Below are positions 1 through 5,178 of a DNA stretch of 5,178 bases, piece after piece. Every line of letters starts with the position of its first letter. Within the stretch, counting starts at the first letter, position 1. Made by a program: the position numbers and the translations under genes. Under the pieces are notes generated by a model. It saw only the letters and a list, made by a program, of their open reading frames with translations, was not told where the DNA came from and did no database searches. Source of the stretch: an uncultured Planctomycetaceae bacterium (GTDB lineage Bacteria; Planctomycetota; Planctomycetia; Planctomycetales; Planctomycetaceae); the NCBI GenBank assembly GCA_903921605.1, contig CAIXQV010000100.1, positions 1 to 5,178 on the forward strand. The letters are read 5' to 3'.

Positions 1-1047
1 CTGAAGGTGACCCTGCCTCTCGGCATGAATCTTGGGGAATCGCAGATTAAGGGACTCGACAAGAATCCTCTGACTCGTGCCAAGATCGAGCTGGGGCGAC
101 AGTTGTACTTTGACACGCGATTGTCTGCCGACAATACGGTCAGTTGTGCCTCATGCCATCATCCTCAGGAAGGTTATTCTCGCCACACCGCGACCGGTGT
201 AGGCATCAACGGTCAAAAAGGCGGACGTAATTCACCAGTGAGCTACAACCGTATTCTGAGTGGTCCACAGTTTTGGGATGGGCGAGCTGACTCATTGGAA
301 GCTCAGGCCGTTGGCCCGATTCAGAATCCGATCGAAATGGGTTACACGCATGAAGCTTGTGTAACAGCATTGAAAGATATTCCGGGCTACGCGATGCAGT
401 TCGAAAAGATCTTCCCTGGCGAAGGGTTAACCATCGAAGGCGTCGGTAAGGCGATTGCGTCTTTCGAGCGAAGTCTGGTTACAGGGCCTTCACCTTATGA
501 CTATTACGAAGCCTACAAGCGATTTGCCTCTTTGGCGGAAGAAGACCTGGCAGAGCTGAAGGATGATTCACCGGACACTTATGCTCAGTATGAGCAGCTT
601 CAGATTCAGGTGCAGACCAATCCGATGTCAGACAGTGCGGTCCGAGGATTTGATCTTTTCTTCAGTAAGCGAGTCGGTTGTACGGCGTGTCATGTCGGAG
701 CCAATATGGCTGACGAGCAGTACCATAACCTCGGAATTGGTATGTCTGCGAAGGAGCCGGATCTGGGCCGATTTGCTGAAACCAAAGTGGAAAAAGACAA
801 GGGTGCGTTTAAGACGCCAACCGTTCGCAACGTTGCGTTGTCAGCTCCTTACATGCACGATGGAAGTCTGCAGACGCTGGAAGAAGTCGTTGAGCACTAC
901 AACAAGGGCGGCGACAAGAACAAATGGCTGAGCGACAAGATCGTGCCGCTCAAGCTGACGCCACAGGAGAAGATCGACCTCGTTGAGTTTATGCGAGCCT
1001 GCACGGGGACATTCCCGTTTGTCTCGACAGCTCGTTTGCCACAGTAA
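1..1047 (+). CDS. Di-haem cytochrome c peroxidase/MauG family protein (5' partial)
   Basis: Exported di-haem c-type cytochrome that would reduce peroxide or oxidise an unknown partner in the periplasm. Residues are counted from the GTG at 7. Seen: haem motif CASCH at 47-51 (nt 145-159), the family signature FWDGRA at 89-94, Q100, P104, the active-site Glu in NPIEMG (E110), a second haem motif CTACH at 225-229 (nt 679-693), and APYMHDG at 281-286 followed by Y298. The reading frame is open through position 1. No signal peptide is present, although both haems require export, so the true start lies upstream and the GTG at 7 is probably internal. By remembered alignment with Pseudomonas CCP, the distal His of the N-terminal haem is missing (I67 there) and the Met ligand of the C-terminal haem is Tyr (Y298), a MauG-like pattern. 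The spacing between haem motifs is about 30 residues longer than in Pseudomonas CCP. Family assignment is very secure; the substrate is unknown. Confidence 0.95.
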   Translation: MKVTLPLGMNLGESQIKGLDKNPLTRAKIELGRQLYFDTRLSADNTVSCASCHHPQEGYSRHTATGVGINGQKGGRNSPVSYNRILSGPQFWDGRADSLEAQAVGPIQNPIEMGYTHEACVTALKDIPGYAMQFEKIFPGEGLTIEGVGKAIASFERSLVTGPSPYDYYEAYKRFASLAEEDLAELKDDSPDTYAQYEQLQIQVQTNPMSDSAVRGFDLFFSKRVGCTACHVGANMADEQYHNLGIGMSAKEPDLGRFAETKVEKDKGAFKTPTVRNVALSAPYMHDGSLQTLEEVVEHYNKGGDKNKWLSDKIVPLKLTPQEKIDLVEFMRACTGTFPFVSTARLPQ

Positions 1048-1085
1048 ATAAGCTGCGGAAACAAAAACAGAAGATCGCTAAATGC

Positions 1086-1117
1086 AGAACGCCCCTGAGA
1101 AATCTCAGGGGCGTTCT
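1086..1117. terminator. Probable bidirectional intrinsic terminator
   Basis: Perfect inverted repeat: 1086-1099 pairs with 1104-1117, a 14-bp stem with a GC-rich core (CGCCCCTGAG) and the 4-nt loop AAAT. It lies 38 nt after the stop of the cytochrome gene and 15 nt beyond the stop of the convergent minus-strand gene, so it can serve both. The following T-tract is short and interrupted on the plus strand (TTCTTCGTT) and also weak on the minus strand (GCATTTAG). Position and stem strength, more than the U-tract, support the call. Confidence 0.8.
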
Positions 1118-1132
1118 TCGTTGGCCAACGAA
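1117..1132. repeat. Perfect 16-bp palindrome
   Basis: TTCGTTGGCCAACGAA reads identically on both strands with no spacer. It shares its first base with the end of the terminator stem and ends directly at the TGA stop (1133-1135) of the minus-strand gene. In RNA it could form only a short stem of about 5 bp with a 6-nt loop. It may be an accessory part of the terminator or a binding site for a dimeric protein. The function is not known. Confidence 0.6.
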
Positions 1133-1525
1133 TCAGAAGCTGCCACTCAGGATGGTTGTCAGGCCAACTTTGATCACGACCTTTGAGCCTGCTGCGACAG
1201 CTGGAACCCTGCCGCCTCGCTCATTTGTTAGTTCAAGCTTCGCTCGGCCGAGAGTGATGACCGTGCTGCCGACTTGAGTTCCGTTGACAAAGAATGATGC
1301 CGTCAGACCATTGAGGCCGCGAAGGTTCTCGGCTTCGACAGAGAAGTTTGTACGGCTGGCAGACTGGTCGAGCTTGGCTTTTCCTTTGGCGACGGCAGGG
1401 CCTGCAGCCGTTGGTTTCAGGGTGGCGTTCAGAAGGGTTCGAGGTCCCTTAGCAAAAACATCAGCAGCGCTGGAAAGAACACCGGCAACGATCAGCATCA
1501 CAATGGCACGACGAAGAATACTCAT
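1133..1525 (-). CDS. Small exported protein of unknown function
   Basis: A 130-residue protein that I do not recognise. Residues 1-25 form a clear Sec-type signal peptide: MSILRR, a hydrophobic stretch AIVMLIVAGVLSSA, then ADVFA with probable cleavage after A25 before KG. No cysteine is present, so it is not a lipoprotein. The mature part of about 105 residues is rich in Val, Thr, Gly and Ala in alternating patterns (for example KVVIKVGLTTILSGSF at the end), suggesting a small beta-sandwich or barrel; it has a VNG turn at 80-82 and no visible catalytic motif. The reading frame stays open upstream to an ATG at 1696. The ATG at 1525 is preferred because it has GGAG 8 nt upstream and starts the signal peptide exactly, whereas the 57 extra residues are Arg-rich and unlike a leader. 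The gene is convergent with the cytochrome gene and divergent from the sigma gene. Planctomycete genomes carry many such small secreted proteins, so a location outside the cytoplasm is the only firm inference. Confidence 0.82.
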   Translation of the reverse strand: MSILRRAIVMLIVAGVLSSAADVFAKGPRTLLNATLKPTAAGPAVAKGKAKLDQSASRTNFSVEAENLRGLNGLTASFFVNGTQVGSTVITLGRAKLELTNERGGRVPAVAAGSKVVIKVGLTTILSGSF

Positions 1526-1533
1526 TTTTTGAA

Positions 1534-1537
1534 CTCC
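1534..1537 (-). promoter_or_regulatory. Ribosome binding site of the small exported protein
   Basis: On the minus strand the sequence reads CCGGAGTTCAAAAAATG, placing GGAG 8 nt before the ATG at 1525. It decides the start in favour of this ATG over the upstream in-frame ATG at 1696. Confidence 0.75.
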
Positions 1538-1784
1538 GGATTTGGTGACTTCAGGAAACAGCATTGTTTGAAAATTGAAACACCGCGGGATTCTGCGGCA
1601 ATTCAGCCTAACGAGATTGCGAGTGATTTCGCGTCTTCTCGTCCTCTGCCAGAAGGAGCGAAATCCGCTGAGCACATCCGCCAAAGAATTTTCCAAAGTT
1701 CTTCAAATGCCTGATATCCAGGGAAGTTCCTGAGATTTTGAGGCGGGTTGGCGGCAGAAATGCAGCTACCCTTCTAAGAGTTGT

Positions 1785-1796
1785 ATATCGTGATAT
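1785..1796. repeat. Short inverted repeat upstream of the sigma gene
   Basis: ATATC-GT-GATAT is a perfect 5-bp inverted repeat with a 2-nt spacer, ending 23 nt before the GTG start of the sigma gene. Its location in the leader or promoter would suit an operator or part of the promoter, but a repeat this short and AT-rich can occur by chance. Confidence 0.3.
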
Positions 1797-1807
1797 GACT
1801 CTGTTCC

Positions 1808-1813
1808 GGGGGA
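1808..1813 (+). promoter_or_regulatory. Ribosome binding site of the sigma gene
   Basis: GGGGGA lies 6 nt before the GTG at 1820. An in-frame TGA at 1796-1798 blocks any longer version, so this site and the GTG together fix the start. Confidence 0.75.
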
Positions 1814-1819
1814 TCTCCA

Positions 1820-2431
1820 GTGACCGACAATTCCGCATCTGAGCCGTCCGATGGTTCATTGCTTCGTCGCCTTCGAAAAGGGGAACAGGACGCTGCAACG
1901 CGTCTGTACCTCCGCTACGCGAAGCGACTGCATGGGTTGGCGACGGCTCAGACCGGGCAGGATCTGAAATCAAGAGTTGATGCCGAAGATATAGTGCAGT
2001 CCGTGTTTCGAACGTTCTTTCGGCGTGCTCAGGAAGGACATTACGAGGTTCCGGATGGCGAAGAAATCTGGAAGCTCTTTCTGGTTATCGGACTTCACAA
2101 GATCAGAGACGCCGCTGTCTTTCATCGAGCTGCCAAGCGAAACGCGGGGCGGACCACGGCCCTGGTTGGTGCTGGAGAATCAGTTGATCCTCCGGCTGCC
2201 GATCAGATGGCGGCGACAACATTGCGAATGGTCATTGACGAGATTCTGCTGAACCTCAATGACAGTCAAAAGGAGATCGTCACCATGCGAATGGAAGGCG
2301 CTCAGGTGGATGAGATTGCTCAGGCGACAAAGCGTTCGCATCGTACAGTAGAACGCACGCTGCAAAAGTTTCGAGAGTTATTGCAGAAGCAGATTCAGGA
2401 AGAACCCCGATCCAGGAGCGAGCAGGAATGA
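1820..2431 (+). CDS. ECF-type RNA polymerase sigma factor, planctomycete kinase-linked type
   Basis: A 203-residue sigma-70 family protein with only regions 2 and 4, which directs RNA polymerase to a dedicated set of promoters. Region 2 spans about residues 13-103 and contains the acidic motif DAED at 54-57, followed by IVQSVFRTFFRRA; in ECF factors this segment contacts the core enzyme beta' clamp. A linker of about 30 residues follows. Region 4 spans about 133-190, with LNDSQKEIVTMRMEG and then a helix-turn-helix at about 160-188 (VDEIAQATKRSHRTVERTLQ) that would read the -35 element. There is no extra C-terminal domain. The start is GTG with a good ribosome binding site. The stop overlaps the kinase start as ATGA, so the two proteins are probably made in fixed ratio. 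No anti-sigma gene is adjacent; this pairing resembles the planctomycete ECF groups linked to Ser/Thr kinases. The exact ECF group and target promoters cannot be told from the sequence. Confidence 0.95.
   Translation: MTDNSASEPSDGSLLRRLRKGEQDAATRLYLRYAKRLHGLATAQTGQDLKSRVDAEDIVQSVFRTFFRRAQEGHYEVPDGEEIWKLFLVIGLHKIRDAAVFHRAAKRNAGRTTALVGAGESVDPPAADQMAATTLRMVIDEILLNLNDSQKEIVTMRMEGAQVDEIAQATKRSHRTVERTLQKFRELLQKQIQEEPRSRSEQE
2414..2418 (+). promoter_or_regulatory. Ribosome binding site of the kinase gene, inside the sigma gene
   Basis: AGGAG lies 9 nt before the ATG at 2428, within the last codons of the sigma gene. With the ATGA overlap (ATG 2428-2430, TGA 2429-2431) it supports this start and translational coupling. 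Confidence 0.75.
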
Positions 2432-5178
2432 CTGGCGGCGCCGAGAGCCTGTTTGGCGGAATCGAAGACATTATTGAGTCCTACGAAGATGCGTCTGCAT
2501 CCGGACGCCCTGTCCGTATTCGTGACTATCTGCCTGGCAAGGATGATCCTGCCCGGCTGCAGGTGCTACAGGAGCTGATCCGTGTTGAGATGGATCGTTC
2601 TTTTCGCAATGGGATTCCGATTGCTCTTGAAGATTATCGAGCAGAGTATCCTGAACTTTTCGTCTCGCCGAAGATCCTCGCGCCGCTGGCCTTTGAAGAG
2701 TATCGACTGCGGTTGATGTCGGCTGAACCGGTCGACTCAGGAATTTTTTCCCGGAAGTACAATGTCGATACGAGTCAGTGGCCTAAGTCCGCTGCGAACT
2801 CACAGAAGACGGCTGAGACCGAACTGGATTCCGGTGTGCGAATCCGTTTGTCTCCGGGTGAAGCATTGTTGGATTTTCAGATCGTTGGTGAGCTGGGCCG
2901 AGGTACGTTTTCCCGAGTCTATCTGGCACGTCAGGTGTCCCTGTCGGGACGTCTCGTTGTGCTCAAAATTTCTTCCGTGCGTCTTCGCGAAGCTGAGCGT
3001 CTGGCGCGGCTGCAGCATACGAATATTGTTCCAATCTATTCGGTGCATGAATATCAGCAGCATTCCGTGCTGTGTATGCCATGGTTTGGGTCGGCAACAC
3101 TCAAAGACGTGATTGAAACATTGCGGTCTTCGACACAACCCAAAGATGGCGGCTCATTGCTGAGCACGGTCACGGCATGTGATTCGAAGACACTGCTGGC
3201 AATGGCATCGTTGCCTGGGAAAGCGAAGGCGGAGCGTCAAAGTTCGGCTGTCAGCGAGTCGGAAACTTTGATGAGTGCTTCTCGATCTCCGTTGGCTGGG
3301 CTCAACCTTGAGCAGTCTGCCTTGTGGATCGTTCGGCAGCTGGCAGAAGGTCTGCAGCATGCTCATGCCAAAGGGATACTCCATCGTGACCTGAAGCCTG
3401 CCAATGTGCTGCTGACAGAAGATGGACAACCCATGATTCTGGACTTCAACCTTGCTGCGGAAGCTGAAGACTCGGTGGCAACGGATGAAATTGCTGGCGG
3501 CACATTGCCGTATATGAGCCCTGAACAGATCGCTTCCATCGATTCATTTCGCAGCGTCAACGTGGCTTCCGATGTGTATTCACTGGGCGTTATTCTGTTT
3601 GAATTGCTGACCGGTCGTCTGCCTTTCTCGAAGAATGAGGGCGATCGAAAGGCAATGATTGCGGAAAGATGGGCCGCCTCAATTGTCCCACGTCGGATCG
3701 TGCCGCGGCTGTCTGTCGATGCCGAGTCGGTCATTCAAAAGTGTCTGGCACCGGATCCTGCACACCGCTATCAGACAGCTCAGGAATTGTCGGACGATCT
3801 GGACAGGCATTTGCATCATCTGCCATTTCGATATGCGGCCAACAGATCTTTGGGCGAACGACTGCGCAAGTGGGGCCGCCGGCATCCACGAATCGCGTCC
3901 GTGTCCGGTGTTGTTGTGCTGAGCATTGCGGCGTTGTTGGGCATGGGAACTCTTTGGTGGCAGGGTCAACATCAACTGCAGATTGTTTCACTCAGGCAGC
4001 AGTACGGTGAATTCACTCGGCAGGTTCCGCAGCTTCACGCAGTGGCGTATTCAGCCGCCATCGGCGACGGCTCTCGTGATCTCGCCGTGCAAAACCTGAA
4101 GTCTGCACTTACCCCGTTCGGTGTTAGCAGTCCGGGCGAATCAGAAGCTGCGATGGCCCGGTTTTCCGGGGCCATTTCCGGCGACGAGGTTCTTCGGCTG
4201 AGTCGCGAAATTCAGGAACTGACGCTCTTTTTGAAGAAACTTGAAAGCAACAAGGATGCTTCAGAAAGTGTTACGCAGCAGTCAGCAACTCAAAATTCTG
4301 ACGATTCGGGTTTGAGTCAGAGTGACAGCGTTGATGACTATTTGAAAGCGACACAACTGGTCTTCGATCATCGATTCGCGGAAGCCATGGGACTGCTGCA
4401 GGCCTTAAGTGATCGTTATCCAGATCGTTTTCCGATCTTGTTTCTGCGTGGGATCCTGGAACGGCTCCAGGGAGATCAGGAGGCTGCGGAATCATTGTTG
4501 ACGGCGGCGATTGCTCTTGAACCAAACATTGCCCAGACGTGGTATCAGCGCGGGGCCGGTCGATTTCTTCGCAAGAAGTATGCAGAGGCCATCAGTGACT
4601 TCAGTCGGGTTCTGCAGATTGATCCCAGCCTTGATCAGGCTCGTGTGGCTCGAGCGATGGCCGGCCACGCTGCTGGAAGAATGCCTGAAGCTCTGGAGGA
4701 TCTGAATGTTGCCATTCAACATGAATTCAGTGAAACGCGAATCTGGTTCCTGCGGTCCGCTGTGCATCAACAGTTGGGAAATCAGGAAGCCGCTGCGAAG
4801 GATCTTGAGGAGGGTTTACGTCGTACACCAAAGGACGATCGCAGTTGGGTTGCTCGCGGTTTGGCTCGTCTGCCAAATCAACCTGAAATGGCTCGGGCTG
4901 ATTTTCTTGAAGCGATGAAACTTAATCCGACATCGCACGATGGCTATCGAAATCTTTCGATGGTCCTGTCGGAGTACCTGAAGCAGCCCGATGAGTCAGT
5001 GCGAGTGATTAGTGAGGCATTGATTCATCATCCTGAAGATGCCTATCTTTGGGCTGGGCGTGCTGTTCTGCACGCCCGAGCGGGGCGACGTGCTGAGGCA
5101 ATTCAGGATGCTGTGGAGGCTCGAAAGTTGTCCAGCGACCCGTTGTTGATTTACATGGTTGCCTGCGTCTACTCCTTA
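2428..5178 (+). CDS. Transmembrane Ser/Thr protein kinase with C-terminal TPR domain (3' partial)
   Basis: The frame is open from the ATG at 2428 to the window end (917 codons, no stop), so the C-terminus is missing. Residues 1-150 form an N-terminal region typical of planctomycete kinases (LQELIRVEMDRSF, then EDYRAEYPELF). The kinase domain spans about 152-460: glycine loop GRGTFSRV (157-164), lysine K180, helix-C glutamate E188, catalytic loop HRDLKPAN (319-326; base D321), metal site DFN (339-341, where DFG is usual), SPE (364-366), DVYSLG (382-387) and R447. All residues needed for catalysis are present. An insert of about 60 residues (232-291) separates helices D and E. A basic stretch (RKWGRRHPR) precedes a single membrane helix at about 489-511, so the kinase should be cytoplasmic and the rest periplasmic. 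After a helical part and a Ser/Gln/Asp-rich linker (608-635) come TPR repeats from 636 to the end. It probably senses a periplasmic signal and acts on the overlapping sigma factor (inference) or on other proteins. Confidence 0.95.
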   Translation, partial: MTGGAESLFGGIEDIIESYEDASASGRPVRIRDYLPGKDDPARLQVLQELIRVEMDRSFRNGIPIALEDYRAEYPELFVSPKILAPLAFEEYRLRLMSAEPVDSGIFSRKYNVDTSQWPKSAANSQKTAETELDSGVRIRLSPGEALLDFQIVGELGRGTFSRVYLARQVSLSGRLVVLKISSVRLREAERLARLQHTNIVPIYSVHEYQQHSVLCMPWFGSATLKDVIETLRSSTQPKDGGSLLSTVTACDSKTLLAMASLPGKAKAERQSSAVSESETLMSASRSPLAGLNLEQSALWIVRQLAEGLQHAHAKGILHRDLKPANVLLTEDGQPMILDFNLAAEAEDSVATDEIAGGTLPYMSPEQIASIDSFRSVNVASDVYSLGVILFELLTGRLPFSKNEGDRKAMIAERWAASIVPRRIVPRLSVDAESVIQKCLAPDPAHRYQTAQELSDDLDRHLHHLPFRYAANRSLGERLRKWGRRHPRIASVSGVVVLSIAALLGMGTLWWQGQHQLQIVSLRQQYGEFTRQVPQLHAVAYSAAIGDGSRDLAVQNLKSALTPFGVSSPGESEAAMARFSGAISGDEVLRLSREIQELTLFLKKLESNKDASESVTQQSATQNSDDSGLSQSDSVDDYLKATQLVFDHRFAEAMGLLQALSDRYPDRFPILFLRGILERLQGDQEAAESLLTAAIALEPNIAQTWYQRGAGRFLRKKYAEAISDFSRVLQIDPSLDQARVARAMAGHAAGRMPEALEDLNVAIQHEFSETRIWFLRSAVHQQLGNQEAAAKDLEEGLRRTPKDDRSWVARGLARLPNQPEMARADFLEAMKLNPTSHDGYRNLSMVLSEYLKQPDESVRVISEALIHHPEDAYLWAGRAVLHARAGRRAEAIQDAVEARKLSSDPLLIYMVACVYSL
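3892..3960 (+). other. Predicted single transmembrane helix of the kinase
   Basis: Residues 489-511 (IASVSGVVVLSIAALLGMGT, then LWW) are hydrophobic over 20 or more positions, with a tryptophan pair at the outer edge. Arg and Lys cluster on the N-terminal side, which by the positive-inside rule puts the kinase domain in the cytoplasm and the TPR part outside it. Confidence 0.85.
4333..5178 (+). repeat. Tandem TPR repeats in the kinase C-terminal half
   Basis: Eight consecutive units, almost all exactly 34 residues, can be laid out by hand: residues 636-669, 670-703, 704-737, 738-771, 772-805, 806-838 (33 residues), 839-872 and 873-906, with a ninth starting at 907 and cut by the window end. 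TPR hallmarks recur: a small residue (Gly or Ala) at position 8 of most helices A, [FY]xEA or xEAxxxL in helix B, and Pro near position 32 (for example YAEAISDFSRVLQIDPSLDQ in unit 3). TPR arrays bind proteins or peptides, so this is the likely sensing or docking part. The repeats are divergent in DNA sequence, hence an old array and not a recent duplication. Confidence 0.88.

Larger units (their letters stand above)
1526..1819. other. Divergent intergenic region
   Basis: This 294-nt spacer separates the start of the minus-strand exported protein from the start of the sigma gene and must hold both promoters. I see no convincing housekeeping -35/-10 pair on either strand. The only clear structure apart from the two ribosome binding sites is a short inverted repeat at 1785-1796. 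Open frames crossing the spacer have no ribosome binding site and no recognisable protein features. Confidence 0.6.

Noticed and set aside
7..9. GTG as the start codon of the cytochrome gene
   Set aside because: The frame is open to the window edge, no ribosome binding site can be seen, and a protein with two c-type haems needs an export signal that is absent here. The gene is treated as 5' partial.
563..931. Plus-strand open frame inside the cytochrome gene
   Set aside because: It overlaps the second haem domain in another frame; the composition is Arg/Ser-rich with no motif, as expected of a shadow frame.
1526..1696. N-terminal extension of the minus-strand exported protein to the ATG at 1696
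   Set aside because: The extra 57 residues are Arg-rich and would put the signal peptide inside the protein; the ATG at 1525 has a good ribosome binding site.
1748..1789. TTGGCG plus nearby AT-rich hexamers as a housekeeping promoter for the sigma gene
   Set aside because: No -10 hexamer with good match sits at a proper 16-18 nt spacing, so a specific promoter call is not supported.
1608..1973. Minus-strand open frame of 121 codons across the intergenic region and sigma start
   Set aside because: It lies antisense to the well-supported sigma gene, has no recognisable protein features and an unlikely composition.
2762..3429. Open frames on both strands within the kinase gene (2762-3112 plus; 2800-3138 and 3154-3429 minus)
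   Set aside because: All overlap the continuous kinase frame with its conserved motifs; none has a ribosome binding site or recognisable features.
4511..4918. Two consecutive plus-strand open frames inside the TPR region
   Set aside because: They lie in another frame from the regular 34-residue TPR units, which are clearly the coding frame; the hydrophobic end of the second is a by-product.
1..5178. Defence island, phage, CRISPR, transposon or tRNA-linked island
   Set aside because: No matching genes, repeat arrays, terminal inverted repeats or RNA genes were found on either strand; the base composition looks even by eye.

Overview
The window looks like chromosomal DNA of a planctomycete (phylum Planctomycetota). 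The strongest reason is an extracytoplasmic-function (ECF) sigma factor overlapping a very large receptor-type Ser/Thr kinase that has a conserved N-terminal region, a DFN instead of DFG motif, one membrane segment and a long TPR tail. This arrangement is characteristic of that phylum. Other genes and moderate GC content by eye agree. The assignment rests on gene architecture, not on a database comparison.

Layout: (1) positions 1-1047, plus strand: the 3' part of a periplasmic di-haem c-type cytochrome of the cytochrome c peroxidase/MauG family; its start and export signal lie upstream of the window. (2) 1086-1132: a 14-bp-stem hairpin that probably terminates transcription in both directions, directly abutting a perfect 16-bp palindrome. 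(3) 1133-1525, minus strand: a 130-residue exported protein of unknown function, convergent with the cytochrome gene. (4) 1526-1819: a divergent intergenic region that must carry promoters for both flanking genes, although no convincing -35/-10 pair is visible. (5) 1820-2431, plus strand: an ECF sigma factor starting with GTG. (6) 2428-5178, plus strand: a Ser/Thr kinase with an ATGA overlap to the sigma gene, open to the end of the window (917 codons present, 3' end missing).

The sigma factor and kinase form one translationally coupled signalling unit. No anti-sigma gene is visible, and the kinase sits where one would be expected. The simplest model is that a signal sensed by the periplasmic TPR domain changes cytoplasmic kinase activity, which controls the sigma factor. 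Planctomycete ECF-kinase pairs have been noted in comparative genomics, but how such a pair works is largely unknown. It is the most interesting system here. The cytochrome and the small secreted protein have no evident functional link to it.

No tRNA, rRNA, CRISPR array, insertion sequence, integrase or phage gene was seen.
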